Shown here piece by piece: positions 25,718 through 37,514 of a stretch of 64,000 nucleotides of DNA. Origin of the DNA: Humibacter albus DSM 18994 (lineage in GTDB: Bacteria; Actinomycetota; Actinomycetes; Actinomycetales; Microbacteriaceae); contig NZ_ATXT01000018.1 in the NCBI RefSeq assembly GCF_000421825.1, positions 162,754 to 226,753 of the forward strand. The letters are read 5' to 3'. The notes under the pieces were generated by a model, which saw only the letters and a list, made by a program, of their open reading frames with translations, did no database searches and was not told the origin of the DNA. Numbering within the stretch: the first letter of the stretch is position 1; every line of letters begins with the position of its first letter. The position numbers and the translations under genes are program-made.

Positions 25718-27447
25718 GCCGCTTCCTCCGCCGTGAGCTGGGACGACACGATCTCCGCATAGGTCTCGGACGTCTCCAGAAGTTCTTCGTGCGTGCCGGA
25801 CCCGACGATCCGCCCGTTCTCCAGCACCAGGATCTGGTCCGCGTCGGTGATGGTGGAGACGCGCTGCGCGACGATCACGAACGTCGACCCTCGTTCGTGC
25901 TCTCGAAGCGCGCGCCGCAGCCGGGCATCCGTCGCAAGGTCCAGGGCGGAGAACGAGTCGTCGAAAACGTAGATCTCCGGCCGCTTGACCAGCGCTCGAG
26001 CGATCGCGAGGCGCTGCCTCTGCCCGCCGGAGACGTTCGTGCCGCCCTGGGCGATCTCGGCGTCCAAGGTGCCGTCCATCGCCTGCACGAAGTCCTTCGC
26101 CTGGGCGATCTCGAGTGCTCGCCACAGCTCGTCGTCGGTAGCGTCCGGCTTGCCGTATCGCAGATTGGATGCCACGGTGCCCGAGAACAGATAGGGCTTC
26201 TGCGGCACGAGTCCGATGCGCGACCAGAGGACGTCCGGGTCGAGTTCTGCGACATCCACTCCGTCGATCATCACCTGACCGCTGGTGGCGTCGAAGAGCC
26301 GGGGCAGCAGGTTGATCAGCGTCGTCTTGCCGGATCCGGTCGAACCGATGATCGCGACAGTCTGCCCACGCTCGACACGCACATTCAGGTCGCTGAGAAC
26401 GGGATCCTCGGCGCCCGGGTAGGCGAATCCGACCTCGAACAGCTCAATCGAACCGTGCTCGTCCAGGTGAGTGATCGGGTTCGCGGCCGTCTTCACCGTA
26501 GGCTCGGTCTGAAGGACCTCGCCGATCCGCTCCGCGCACACGGCAGCACGCGGCACCATCACGAACATGAAGGTCGCCATCATGACGCCCATCAGAATCT
26601 GCATCAGGTAACTGAGGAACGCGGTCAGGGTGCCGACCTGCAGCGATCCGTCATCGATGCGGAACGCCCCGAACCAGATCACGGCGACGCTCGAGAGGTT
26701 GAGCACGAGCATCACGGTCGGGAACATCAGCGCCATCAGGCGTCCGGCCTTCAGCGCCGTCTCGGTCACCTCCGCGTTCGCCGTGTCGAACCGATCGCGT
26801 TCGATGTCCTCACGCACGAACGCGCGCACCACCCGGATGCCCGACAACTGCTCGCGCAGAACCCGGTTCACCTGATCGATGCGCTTCTGCATGCGTCGGA
26901 ACTGGGGCACCATGCGAGTGATGATCAGCACGACGCAGATCAGCAGCACGGGCACGCTCACGGCGATGAGCCACGACATCCCGGCGTCCTGCTGGATCGC
27001 GAGCACGATGCCGCCGATGCACAGGATGGGCGCCGAGACGAGAAGCGTGCACGTCATGAGCACCAGCATCTGCACCTGTTGCACGTCGTTCGTCGTGCGC
27101 GTGATCAACGACGGCGCACCGAAGTGCGTGACCTCGCGTTCGGAGAATGCGCCGACGTGCCCGAAAAGGGCGCCGCGCAGGTCGCGGCCGAGGCGCATCG
27201 ACGCTTTGGCACCGAAGTAGACGGCGACGATGTTGCAGATCACCTGGCCGAGGGTGACGATCAGCATGAAGCCGCCGTTCGCCAGAATGTAGCCGGTGTC
27301 GCCCTTGATCACGCCCTCGTCGATGAGGTCGGCGTTCAGCGTCGGAAGGTAGAGCGAGGCGAACGACTGCAGGAGCTGGAAGCACACGACGCCGACCAGC
27401 AGGGGCCAGTGCGGCCTCAGGTAGCGCACGAGCAAGCGCATCAACAT
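25714..27447 (-). CDS. ABC exporter half-transporter A (degenerate ATP site)
   Basis: This 577-residue protein has a six-helix membrane domain followed by an ATPase domain with Walker A GSTGSGKTT and signature NVSGGQRQR. The catalytic Glu after Walker B is Asp (YVFDDSFSALD) and the H-loop His is Gln (VAQRVST). Paired with the SAGEK signature of its partner, this gives one degenerate and one working ATP site, as known for heterodimeric exporters such as TM287/288 and BmrCD. The ATG at 27447 follows GAGGACAAGAA. It lies 27 bases after the tetR gene, so the three genes look like one operon. Confidence 0.93.
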   Translation of the reverse strand: MLMRLLVRYLRPHWPLLVGVVCFQLLQSFASLYLPTLNADLIDEGVIKGDTGYILANGGFMLIVTLGQVICNIVAVYFGAKASMRLGRDLRGALFGHVGAFSEREVTHFGAPSLITRTTNDVQQVQMLVLMTCTLLVSAPILCIGGIVLAIQQDAGMSWLIAVSVPVLLICVVLIITRMVPQFRRMQKRIDQVNRVLREQLSGIRVVRAFVREDIERDRFDTANAEVTETALKAGRLMALMFPTVMLVLNLSSVAVIWFGAFRIDDGSLQVGTLTAFLSYLMQILMGVMMATFMFVMVPRAAVCAERIGEVLQTEPTVKTAANPITHLDEHGSIELFEVGFAYPGAEDPVLSDLNVRVERGQTVAIIGSTGSGKTTLINLLPRLFDATSGQVMIDGVDVAELDPDVLWSRIGLVPQKPYLFSGTVASNLRYGKPDATDDELWRALEIAQAKDFVQAMDGTLDAEIAQGGTNVSGGQRQRLAIARALVKRPEIYVFDDSFSALDLATDARLRRALREHERGSTFVIVAQRVSTITDADQILVLENGRIVGSGTHEELLETSETYAEIVSSQLTAEEAA

Positions 27448-27474
27448 TTCTTGTCCTCGGTTCGCATTCGTCGT

Positions 27475-28191
27475 TCAGACAGTGGTTTTCACCGTGGCCG
27501 GGGCATCCTGTCCGGCCAACGGTCGTCCTTCATCGGATGTCCGTGCCCGCCTCGCGTCGGCGAGCGCGCGAGCCGCCCGCGTGCGCGCCGCGTCCTCGTC
27601 TCCCTCGGCGGTGCCGCCGGCGATGCCGTACACGATCAGTCGCGCGAGCTCGCCCGCATCGAACGTCTTCTCCTGGTTGAAGGCCGGGATCGCCGAGGCG
27701 AAGGCGACGAGGCGAATGTACGGCGCCACGTCTTCAGGCGGCACGTTCAGCCGCTCGAGCTCCGGCTCGATCAGCTTCGAGACGATGGTGACGTACTGCC
27801 CCGTATCCCCCGGCTCGCGCTGGCGGAGCGGTGGCTCCTGCCCGGTGCGTCCGATCGCCGCCATGATGTTGATCACGCCGTGAAAGCGACGCTGCAGGAG
27901 GGTCAGCACGGAGCGCATCTTCTCTTCGAGCGGAAGCGACTGCTCGAGCTCGGCGAGGCTGGCGCGCAACGGCGCAGGGTCCAGATAGACCTCCGCAGCC
28001 TCGCGCAAGAGCGTCTCCTTGTCGCCGAACGCGCGGAACACGGTCCCTTCGGCGACGCCGGCCGCCTCGGCGATCTGACGCGACGTCAGCGCCGCGCCAT
28101 GCTCGATCACGGCAGGGATCACCGCCTGGATGATCGCCGCCTTGCGTTCGTCAGGAGGCAATGGGCTGGCACGATGGGGGACTTTCGGCAC
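27475..28191 (-). CDS. TetR-family repressor of the ABC exporter
   Basis: This 238-residue protein has an N-terminal TetR helix-turn-helix (about 18-65, including LTSRQIAEAAGVAEGTVFRA) and a helical ligand-binding domain. The last ~40 residues are Ala/Arg-rich and look disordered. It is first in an operon with the two exporter halves and has an inverted repeat just upstream of its GTG start at 28191. Autorepression with release by an exporter substrate is the likely scheme, inferred from context. Confidence 0.92.
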   Translation of the reverse strand: MPKVPHRASPLPPDERKAAIIQAVIPAVIEHGAALTSRQIAEAAGVAEGTVFRAFGDKETLLREAAEVYLDPAPLRASLAELEQSLPLEEKMRSVLTLLQRRFHGVINIMAAIGRTGQEPPLRQREPGDTGQYVTIVSKLIEPELERLNVPPEDVAPYIRLVAFASAIPAFNQEKTFDAGELARLIVYGIAGGTAEGDEDAARTRAARALADARRARTSDEGRPLAGQDAPATVKTTV

Positions 28192-28206
28192 GTGCAGATG
28201 CTAACT

Positions 28207-28222
28207 GAGTGTGCGCTCACTC
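28207..28222. promoter_or_regulatory. TetR operator candidate
   Basis: GAGTGTGCGCTCACTC is a 16-bp inverted repeat with seven of eight base pairs matching. It is centred about 24 bases upstream of the tetR GTG start. Position and form are typical for a TetR autoregulatory operator. Binding is inferred. Confidence 0.65.
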
Positions 28223-28253
28223 CGCAAGAGGCGGCGAGTACACGAGCCGCGAC

Positions 28254-29015
28254 TCAGGAGGGGGCGAGCACCGTGAACTCACGGGAGTAGGCCGGAGACC
28301 CGTCGCCCTCGCGCCAGGTCACGCGGATGCGCGGCGGCGGTGCCCCGCGTCCGCCGGTGACCCGGAACTGCAAGGCATCGTCCCGGTCGACGTCGCGTGG
28401 GATCACCTCGTCGGGCCGCACGAACTTCGGCGGCAGCGTGGCGTCGGAGAGCAGCGCGTCGTTCGCCTTCGTCAAGCCGGTATTGCGCAATGCCCACGTC
28501 GAGCTGCGCACGCGCTCCAGCCGCCACGTCACGCGGACGACGCGTTCCGTCGCGCCGGTCCCGCCGCTGTGCACGTCGTGGTCTTCGGCGCGTGACACGG
28601 TGGCCCGTCCTGCCACGGCGACGGACGCCGCCTGCTCGGTGGACTCACCCCCGTCACCTTCTGCGGGCTCCGCCCCGGTCAGCTCGGCCTGCGCCTCTGC
28701 TCGGGCCGCCTTGTCGGCCGCCGCTTCGGCCTCGCGGCTGCTCTCTGCGGCAGCCGCCGACGCCTGCGCGGCAGACTGCGCGGCGCGCGTCGCCTGGTCG
28801 AGCGCCTGGGCGGCATCCTGCCGCGCGTCGGCGAGCCGCGTCTCGAACTGGTCGAGCGTAACCGCAGCGGCCTGCGCCGTAGCTTCGGCTCGTGCGGCAC
28901 CAGCAGCTGCCTGCGTGGCTCGCTCGTCGGCACCGCGCGCGCGGAGGACCGCGATGACGCCGAAGGCGATGGCGACGAGTGCGACGACGAGGCAGATGAC
29001 GTTCAGGAGTATCAC
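28254..29015 (-). CDS. membrane-anchored alanine-rich protein, unknown function
   Basis: This 253-residue protein starts with one membrane helix (about 3-24). An alanine-rich helical, probably coiled-coil segment follows (about 30-115) with repeated AAAESSREAEAAADKAARAE-like composition, then a short acidic linker. The C-terminal domain (about 140-253) is beta-rich with several Trp residues and a final VTWREGDGSPAYSREFTV. I recognise no family. The start is a GTG at 29015 with little ribosome-binding sequence. It lies between the tetR operator region and the divergent ogt gene. Confidence 0.75.
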   Translation of the reverse strand: MILLNVICLVVALVAIAFGVIAVLRARGADERATQAAAGAARAEATAQAAAVTLDQFETRLADARQDAAQALDQATRAAQSAAQASAAAAESSREAEAAADKAARAEAQAELTGAEPAEGDGGESTEQAASVAVAGRATVSRAEDHDVHSGGTGATERVVRVTWRLERVRSSTWALRNTGLTKANDALLSDATLPPKFVRPDEVIPRDVDRDDALQFRVTGGRGAPPPRIRVTWREGDGSPAYSREFTVLAPS

Positions 29016-29085
29016 GAGAAAATACTAGGCAGTGCGGCCGACGAATCTCTGCGGCCCCTGCGAGCACTGATACCGGTTCTCCACA

Positions 29086-29105
29086 ATTCGTCCCGCACGA
29101 CGAAT
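29086..29105. promoter_or_regulatory. inverted repeat between divergent genes
   Basis: ATTCGTC, six bases and GACGAAT form perfect 7-bp arms in the 122-base gap between the unknown membrane protein gene (minus) and ogt (plus). A TAGTGT -10-like box at 29125 follows, seven bases before the ogt ATG. It may be an operator, but no regulator is indicated. Confidence 0.35.
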
Positions 29106-29137
29106 CGTGGTCGGATGTCGGCCGTAGTGTGACGGGC

Positions 29138-29626
29138 ATGAACAGCCATCTGGTACGCATGTCGAGCCCCATCGGAAGGCTCGAGATCGTGGCGAACGAC
29201 GACGCCATCACCGCCATCACCATCGAGCGCTCGGGCATGCTCCCCCGCGACGACGATGCGGAGAGCCCGAACGACGTCGCCAGGCTCGCCGCCGAGCAGC
29301 TGGAGGAGTACTTCGACGGCGACCGCCGCTCCTTCGACGTGCCGCTCGACCTCTCGGGGACTGCGTTCCGAAGGTCCGTCTGGACGGCGCTCATCGGTGT
29401 CGCGTGGGGCGAGCACACCACGTATGGTGAACTCGGTGCGGCCGTCGGCAAGCCCTCGGCGGGCCGAGCCGTCGGAGGAGCGATCGGAGCCAACCCGATA
29501 CCGCTCCTGATCGGATGCCATCGCGTACTCGGTTCGGACGGCCGCGTCACCGGTTACAGCGGTGGCGAGGGCATTCCCACGAAGCTCTGGCTGCTCCAAC
29601 ATGAAGGGATCACACTCGCCGCATGA
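29138..29626 (+). CDS. ogt: methylated-DNA-[protein]-cysteine S-methyltransferase
   Basis: This 162-residue protein is an O6-alkylguanine-DNA alkyltransferase, which transfers the alkyl group from damaged guanine to its own cysteine. The DNA-binding helix region (TTYGELGAAVGKPSAGRAVG) and the active-site block are clear. The acceptor is Cys127 in IGCHRVLGSDG. Most family members have PCHR, so the Pro before the Cys is Gly here. The gene overlaps tag by four bases (ATGA), pairing two alkylation-repair activities. An alternative GTG start lies nine bases upstream. Confidence 0.9.
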   Translation: MNSHLVRMSSPIGRLEIVANDDAITAITIERSGMLPRDDDAESPNDVARLAAEQLEEYFDGDRRSFDVPLDLSGTAFRRSVWTALIGVAWGEHTTYGELGAAVGKPSAGRAVGGAIGANPIPLLIGCHRVLGSDGRVTGYSGGEGIPTKLWLLQHEGITLAA

Positions 29627-30321
29627 CGGAGAACGCCGCGACCACCACGAGCACCACAACCACCACGACCACCGCGAACGACGTCACCGCCGGCATCCGC
29701 CCGAGCCTCGCCATCGGCGTGGACGGTGTTCCTCGCTGCGCGTGGGTGGGTGACGATCTCGAATACCAGCGCTATCACGACGAGGAATGGGGCACGCCCC
29801 TCACGGATGACCGCGCGCTCTACGAGAAGATCTGTCTGGAAGGGTTCCAGGCCGGGCTGTCCTGGCGGACCATCCTTCTCCGTCGCGACGCCTTCCGCCT
29901 GGCGTTCCACGGCTTCGACGTCGAGCGCGTCGCTGCGATGACCGAAGAAGATGTCGAGCTGCTGCTGCAGAACGCCGCGATCATCCGGCACCGGGGAAAG
30001 ATCGAGGCCGCGATCTCGAACGCGCGCGCCGTGCTCGCGCTCGAGATGCCCCTGAGTGAGCTCGTCTGGTCGTTCGCCCCGCCCGAGAAGGCCGACAACG
30101 CCCCGGCATCGCTCACCGAGGTGCCTGCCGTCACCCCGGAATCGGTCGCCCTGAGCAAACGGCTGCGCTCGCTCGGTTTCCGCTTCGTCGGTCCGACCAC
30201 GATGTACGCGCTCATGCAGTCCGCGGGCCTGGTCGACGATCACGTCGCCGGATGCTGGCGAGCTCGTGACCCTCGGACGCAACGGCGAAGCGAGAGCCAC
30301 GCAACGAGGTCCGCGCGATGA
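29623..30321 (+). CDS. tag: DNA-3-methyladenine glycosylase I
   Basis: This 232-residue protein is Tag, which removes 3-methyladenine from DNA. The family core runs from RCAWVGDDLEYQRYHDEEWG through FEGFQAGLSWRTIL-type sequence (here LEGFQAGLSW) to FVGPTTMYALMQSAGLVDDH with the zinc-binding residues. An extra N-terminal tail contains a run of nine threonines and one serine (residues 8-17), and the C-terminus has a basic tail of about 20 residues. Both tails look disordered. Its ATG lies inside the ogt stop codon, so it is co-translated with ogt. Confidence 0.94.
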   Translation: MTENAATTTSTTTTTTTANDVTAGIRPSLAIGVDGVPRCAWVGDDLEYQRYHDEEWGTPLTDDRALYEKICLEGFQAGLSWRTILLRRDAFRLAFHGFDVERVAAMTEEDVELLLQNAAIIRHRGKIEAAISNARAVLALEMPLSELVWSFAPPEKADNAPASLTEVPAVTPESVALSKRLRSLGFRFVGPTTMYALMQSAGLVDDHVAGCWRARDPRTQRRSESHATRSAR

Positions 30322-30659
30322 GGCCGACACGATGAAGCCGGCGCCATAAGAACGGCGCAACGGGAGTTGCACTGATAGGCCGGGCCGGCGGGGAAGTCCG
30401 GTGATCCTGACGGTGTGCCTCGTAGTGACCGGCATCGCACATGCCCGACCGCAGGCGATCAGAATTCCGATCATCGCACCGTGAACGATCGCTCTGACGC
30501 GCGGAGGGGACGCGCGCCGACTTCATTCGCCGACCCGACGGTATTGCGTTCGCTCGAGGTGAGAAGCTTCGCCAAACCCGACGGGCGCCCTGATTAGCTG
30601 GCAGCGGAGCCCACGATCCGAAACGTGCCGACCCCCGCTGACACAATTCTGATCCTAAC
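30322..30659. other. 338-bp gap between convergent genes
   Basis: This stretch separates tag (plus) from yaaA (minus). I find no ORF with coding character, no RNA gene, no strong terminator hairpin and no repeat. It is somewhat AT-richer near 30640-30660. Confidence 0.6.
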
Positions 30660-31427
30660 TCAGTCGACCAGCAGACGTACCTCCCGATCACCTGCGGATT
30701 CCATCCGGAATCCCGCGTCGCACGCCCAACGGACGAACGCCGCCACCGATCGCACGCGCGGCCCGTCCAGCACGAACCTGCGGACCAACTCGCCCTTCGC
30801 GTGCTTGTTGAAGTGATTGAGAGCGCGGTGCACGCCGTTCTCACCCTCTGTCATGACGCGCACATACGCGGTGTCGCCACGAGGCTCCGCCGGCGGGCTC
30901 AGCGGACCGAGCGCCACGTAGCTTTCCGACCGCAAATCGATGATCGGCCCCGCCACTTCGGTCAGCGCGGCCGTGACCGCGGAGGCCCACAGCCGGCGCA
31001 GCCGCAGATCCGGCAGCCGCGACGATGCCGACATGCGGTAGTCCGGAATCCGGTCGAGGGCTCCGACCGGCCCGAAGACGGCCGAGTGGATCGCGACAGT
31101 ACGCCCGAGGCGACGACGTGCCTGCGCGGGCAGCGACGCGGCATCCAATGCGTCGTAGAGGACGCCCGTATAGCGATCGACTGCCGGCATCACGGGCGAC
31201 TCGAACAAGGCGGCATCCGTGGCGAGCTCGTCGATGAGAGTACGCGGGATGCCCAATGCCTTGGCCGCCACACTCGGCTCGCCATCGCGCGCCAAGCGCA
31301 CCAGTGCCTCGGCGGTGATCTTTCTGGCCGGGGTCAACGAGGGAAAACGCCAGGTGTCCCAGTCCATACGGGCGCTGCCGACACCGCCGGCCCGCTTCGA
31401 CTCGGACGGCGGAAGGAGGATCAGCAC
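30660..31427 (-). CDS. yaaA: YaaA/DUF328 family peroxide-stress protein
   Basis: This 255-residue protein begins MLILLPPSESKRAGG, the signature of the YaaA (UPF0246) family. It also has the conserved YTGVLYDALD, DLRSESYVAL and NHFNKHAKGELVR blocks. In E. coli YaaA limits Fenton damage by lowering free iron under peroxide stress, and a DNA-binding fold is known. The start is a GTG at 31427. The small P-loop kinase gene ends 52 bases upstream on the same strand, so the two could share a transcript. Confidence 0.92.
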   Translation of the reverse strand: MLILLPPSESKRAGGVGSARMDWDTWRFPSLTPARKITAEALVRLARDGEPSVAAKALGIPRTLIDELATDAALFESPVMPAVDRYTGVLYDALDAASLPAQARRRLGRTVAIHSAVFGPVGALDRIPDYRMSASSRLPDLRLRRLWASAVTAALTEVAGPIIDLRSESYVALGPLSPPAEPRGDTAYVRVMTEGENGVHRALNHFNKHAKGELVRRFVLDGPRVRSVAAFVRWACDAGFRMESAGDREVRLLVD

Positions 31428-31479
31428 GCAGAAACCTGCTCTGAGGCGACCGCGACGAGCACGTGGACGGGGCCGCGAG

Positions 31480-32046
31480 TCACAGGGTGACGAATCCGAC
31501 GGCCGCCTCCACGTTCTGACCGAGCGGGTTCACGGTGTCGAGAGTGATTCGCGGCATCTCCGCGCACTCGCCCTTCCACGGCTGATAGTCCTCCAGGCTC
31601 TGCTCCACGGCACGCCACGACGGTTCCTCGAAATGCGGCATGTTGCGCTCTCGCTTCTCCAGGCGCTGCCGGTGCAATTCCGGATCGGAGCACTCGACCT
31701 CGATGACGCGCAGGGGAACGTCCGCACGTCGCGACAGGTCACGCCACTGCAGCCGTGCCGGCTCCACGGCGTTGACCGCGTCGACGACGACGCTCCGTCC
31801 CGACATCAGCACCTGCTCGGCCAGCGTCTCCGCCACCAGATAGGCAGCGAGACCGGTCGGCTGGTTCGCATCGATGCCCGCGCGCAGGATCGACGATTCG
31901 ATCGGGTCCACCGACACGATCGTGGCGCCCAGGCGTGCGCTCACCACTTCTGCGATCGTCGACTTGCCCGCTGCGGGCAGGCCGGCCATCGCCACGAGCA
32001 TCGGAATCCGGATCTCTCCGAACTGCCTCTCCACCGGCTGCGTCAT
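31480..32046 (-). CDS. AAA-type P-loop kinase, unknown substrate
   Basis: This 188-residue protein has a P-loop (AGLPAAGKST) near residue 27 and a DPIESSILRAG block. A VVVDAVNAVEPARLQWRDL segment and an R-x-x-R lid region (HRQRLEKRERNM) follow, as in small-molecule kinases related to gluconate kinase and zeta toxins. No antitoxin-like gene is adjacent, so a zeta-type toxin is unlikely. The ATG at 32046 is preceded by GGGAGG at five bases and is preferred over the GTG 15 bases upstream. Confidence 0.82.
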   Translation of the reverse strand: MTQPVERQFGEIRIPMLVAMAGLPAAGKSTIAEVVSARLGATIVSVDPIESSILRAGIDANQPTGLAAYLVAETLAEQVLMSGRSVVVDAVNAVEPARLQWRDLSRRADVPLRVIEVECSDPELHRQRLEKRERNMPHFEEPSWRAVEQSLEDYQPWKGECAEMPRITLDTVNPLGQNVEAAVGFVTL

Positions 32047-32149
32047 CTCGGCCTCCCCCACGCGGATCCCTCACAAACTCTAGTGAACGCCCGGCTCTCT
32101 GGCGACCGGTTCGCCGTCTAGGCGAGCGACGCGGCCAGCGGACGACGAA

Positions 32150-32184
32150 GGCGGATGCCCGGGAACAGTCCCGAAGCATCCGCC
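32150..32184 (-). terminator. hairpin after the atp operon
   Basis: GGCGGATGC and GCATCCGCC form a 9-bp outer stem, with an inner CGGGA-ACAG-TCCCG stem stacked inside. It lies about 90 bases downstream of the atpC stop and upstream of the next minus-strand gene. It is the best terminator candidate for the ATP synthase operon, although a T-run is lacking. Confidence 0.65.
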
Positions 32185-32273
32185 CGTCAGTCTCGGTCGC
32201 GAGCCAGACGTCATTCGCGCGGACCGGCCGCCGCGCGAACCGGCCGTCGTGGACGTGACGGCCCCGACGTCGG

Positions 32274-32534
32274 TCAGACCAATTCGGCCTTGCCCGCCAC
32301 GACAGCGACCATGTTGTTCTCGACCGACAGGAATCCGTCCGCCGCATTCGCCGTGATCTTCTCCCCGCCCGGCAGCGTCACGCGCACCTCGCCGGTGGCG
32401 AGGATCGCGAGCATCGGCTCGTGGCCCGGAAGCACGCCGATCTCGCCTTCGACAGTGCGGGCGACCACCATGGCGGCATCGCCCGTCCACACCTCGCCGT
32501 CGGCGGAGACGACACTGACGTTCAGCGTGGCCAT
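32274..32534 (-). CDS. atpC: ATP synthase epsilon subunit
   Basis: This 86-residue protein begins MATLNVSVVSADGEVWTGDA and has the GEIGVLPGHEPML core of the F1 epsilon subunit, the rotor component that couples F1 to the c-ring. It is shorter than the ~130-residue E. coli protein because the C-terminal helical hairpin is missing, as is usual in actinobacteria. The ATG at 32534 lies two bases after the atpD stop. It is the last gene of the atp operon. Confidence 0.96.
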   Translation of the reverse strand: MATLNVSVVSADGEVWTGDAAMVVARTVEGEIGVLPGHEPMLAILATGEVRVTLPGGEKITANAADGFLSVENNMVAVVAGKAELV

Positions 32535-32536
32535 GG

Positions 32537-34072
<1,536 letters not shown>

Positions 34073-34969
34073 CTACTGCGATGCCAGCGCGTCGGCGCCG
34101 CCCACGATCTCCGAGATCTGCTGCGTGATCTCGGACTGGCGGGCGTTGTTGGCCAGGCGCGTGTAGTTGGTGATCAGCTTGTCGGCGTTGTCGGACGCGG
34201 CCTTCATCGCCTTCTGGGTGGCGGCGTGCTTCGCCGCGGCGGACTCGAGCATCGCGTTGAACAGCCGACTGTGCACATAGGCGGGCAGCAGCGCGTCGAG
34301 CACAGTGTCGGCATCCGGCTCGAACTCGTAGAGCGGAAGAACGTCGTTCTCGCCGGCCTCTTCCACACCCTCGACGATCTCGAGGGGCAGCAGCCGCACC
34401 ACGTGGGGCTGCTGCACGAGCATGCTGACGAAGCGGTTGTAGACGATGTGGATCTCATCGACGCCGCCATCGGCCGCATCCTGGATGAAGGCATCCAGAA
34501 GCGCCTGGCCGAGCTCGTGCGCCGTGTCGAAGGTCGGAGCTTCCGTCGAGCCGACCCAGTCGCGCACGCTGGCGCGCTTGCGGAACGCGAAGTAACCGAC
34601 CGCCTTGCGCCCGACGAGGTAGAACACCACCTCTTTGCCCTGCGACTTCAGCAGCGCCTCGAGCTCGAGCGCCTCACGGATGACCTGTGAGTTGAACGCG
34701 CCCGCCAGGCCGCGGTCCGACGAGAAGATGACCACGGCGGCGCGGTCGACGTGTGCCGGCTCGGTGGTCAGCACGTGGCTGACCTTCGAATGCGCCGCCA
34801 CTGCCGACACCGCACGGGTGATCGCTCGCGTGTACGGCGCGGATGCCTTCACGCGGGCCTGCGCCTTCGCGATGCGGCTGGCCGAGATCAACTCCATGGC
34901 ACGGGTGATCTTCTTCGTCGTATTGGCAGAGCGGATGCGCTGTCGGTAGACCCGAAGTTGCGCTCCCAT
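34073..34969 (-). CDS. atpG: ATP synthase gamma subunit
   Basis: This 298-residue protein is the central-stalk gamma subunit. The N-terminal [21 protein letters not shown] and the C-terminal [28 protein letters not shown] helices form the rotor shaft. The ATG at 34969 follows AGGAG. It is in the standard position between atpA and atpD. Confidence 0.97.
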   Translation of the reverse strand: MGAQLRVYRQRIRSANTTKKITRAMELISASRIAKAQARVKASAPYTRAITRAVSAVAAHSKVSHVLTTEPAHVDRAAVVIFSSDRGLAGAFNSQVIREALELEALLKSQGKEVVFYLVGRKAVGYFAFRKRASVRDWVGSTEAPTFDTAHELGQALLDAFIQDAADGGVDEIHIVYNRFVSMLVQQPHVVRLLPLEIVEGVEEAGENDVLPLYEFEPDADTVLDALLPAYVHSRLFNAMLESAAAKHAATQKAMKAASDNADKLITNYTRLANNARQSEITQQISEIVGGADALASQ

Positions 34970-35025
34970 GGGACTCCTGTCTTGCTCTTAGTCGGATCGT
35001 CAGGCTGTTGTCGGATCGTCAGGCG

Positions 35026-36663
<1,638 letters not shown>

Positions 36664-36719
36664 GATGTTCCTTCTCTAAACGACTCGGCGTCACGCCGCG
36701 TCACGGTTGTCGGGCCTTC

Positions 36720-37514
36720 TCAGCCCGCGAGCTTCTGGCGCACGTCGCTCAGACGTGCGGCGATCGAATTGTCGATCACGTCATCGCCGATCTGCACACG
36801 GACTCCGCCGAGCAGCGACGGGTCGATCACCGTGTTGACGGCGACGTCGCGACCGTAGCGGCGCGACAGGGACGCACGCAGACGCTCCGACTGAGCCTCG
36901 TCCAGGGGCGTCGCGGTGACGACCGTGGCGAGTGACGCTCCGGCCTCGTCGGCCACGATGACGGCGGCCTGACGCAATGCTTCACGGATGCTTCGACCCG
37001 CCGGCCGCTGCACCAGCTGGCGCACGATCGCCTGAGTGGCACCGGATGCCTTGTCGCCGAGCAGACGGTCGACGAGGGCGGACTTCGCGTCGCGTGCGGC
37101 CAGCTTGCTGCGGAGCGCCAACTCGAGCTGCGCGTCCGAACTCACGGCGCGGATCACCTCGAACAACTCGGCGTCGATGCGCTCGGTCGAACCGGCCGCC
37201 GCCGCGAATGCGCGGATGCCGAGCTCCTCCAGACCCCCGGGCAGATCGGTCGGGTCGGACCAGCGCTGCGCGACCGCCTCGTCGAGCACAGACTGCGCCG
37301 CCGCCGACACCTTGCCGCCGAAGACCGCGCGGACCAGCGCGACCTTGGCGTCGGCCTCTGCCGAAGCATCGCCGAGAGCGCCGCGCAACTGCACCGACGA
37401 ATCGACCGCGCGAGCTGCGGAGAACAGATCTTCCGCCGTCTCGCGGTCCACGCTCTTCTGCGCCGCGAGCGTGGCTCGCAGCGCCTGAAGAGCACTTGTC
37501 GTCGCGCTTCCCAT
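36720..37514 (-). CDS. atpH: ATP synthase delta subunit
   Basis: This 264-residue protein is the peripheral-stalk delta subunit, recognised from its C-terminal block VVTATPLDEAQSERLRASLS followed by DPSLLGGVRVQIGDDVIDNSI. It is longer than the ~180-residue E. coli protein, as in many actinobacteria. Its ATG shares one base with the atpF stop (TAATG), so the two are translationally coupled. Confidence 0.96.
   Translation of the reverse strand: MGSATTSALQALRATLAAQKSVDRETAEDLFSAARAVDSSVQLRGALGDASAEADAKVALVRAVFGGKVSAAAQSVLDEAVAQRWSDPTDLPGGLEELGIRAFAAAAGSTERIDAELFEVIRAVSSDAQLELALRSKLAARDAKSALVDRLLGDKASGATQAIVRQLVQRPAGRSIREALRQAAVIVADEAGASLATVVTATPLDEAQSERLRASLSRRYGRDVAVNTVIDPSLLGGVRVQIGDDVIDNSIAARLSDVRQKLAG

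Noticed and set aside
25718..26125. A 136-codon N-terminal extension of ABC half-transporter B
   Set aside because: It overlaps the ATPase domain of the first half-transporter in another frame. The ATGA junction at 25717 gives a normal exporter.
23150..28290. Two very long plus-strand open frames (about 870 codons each) opposite the ABC exporter genes
   Set aside because: Composition is His/Arg/Glu-rich and there are no motifs. The minus-strand frames encode clear ABC transporters.
31480..32046. Zeta-type toxin of a toxin-antitoxin pair
   Set aside because: The P-loop kinase resembles that fold, but no small antitoxin-like gene is next to it.
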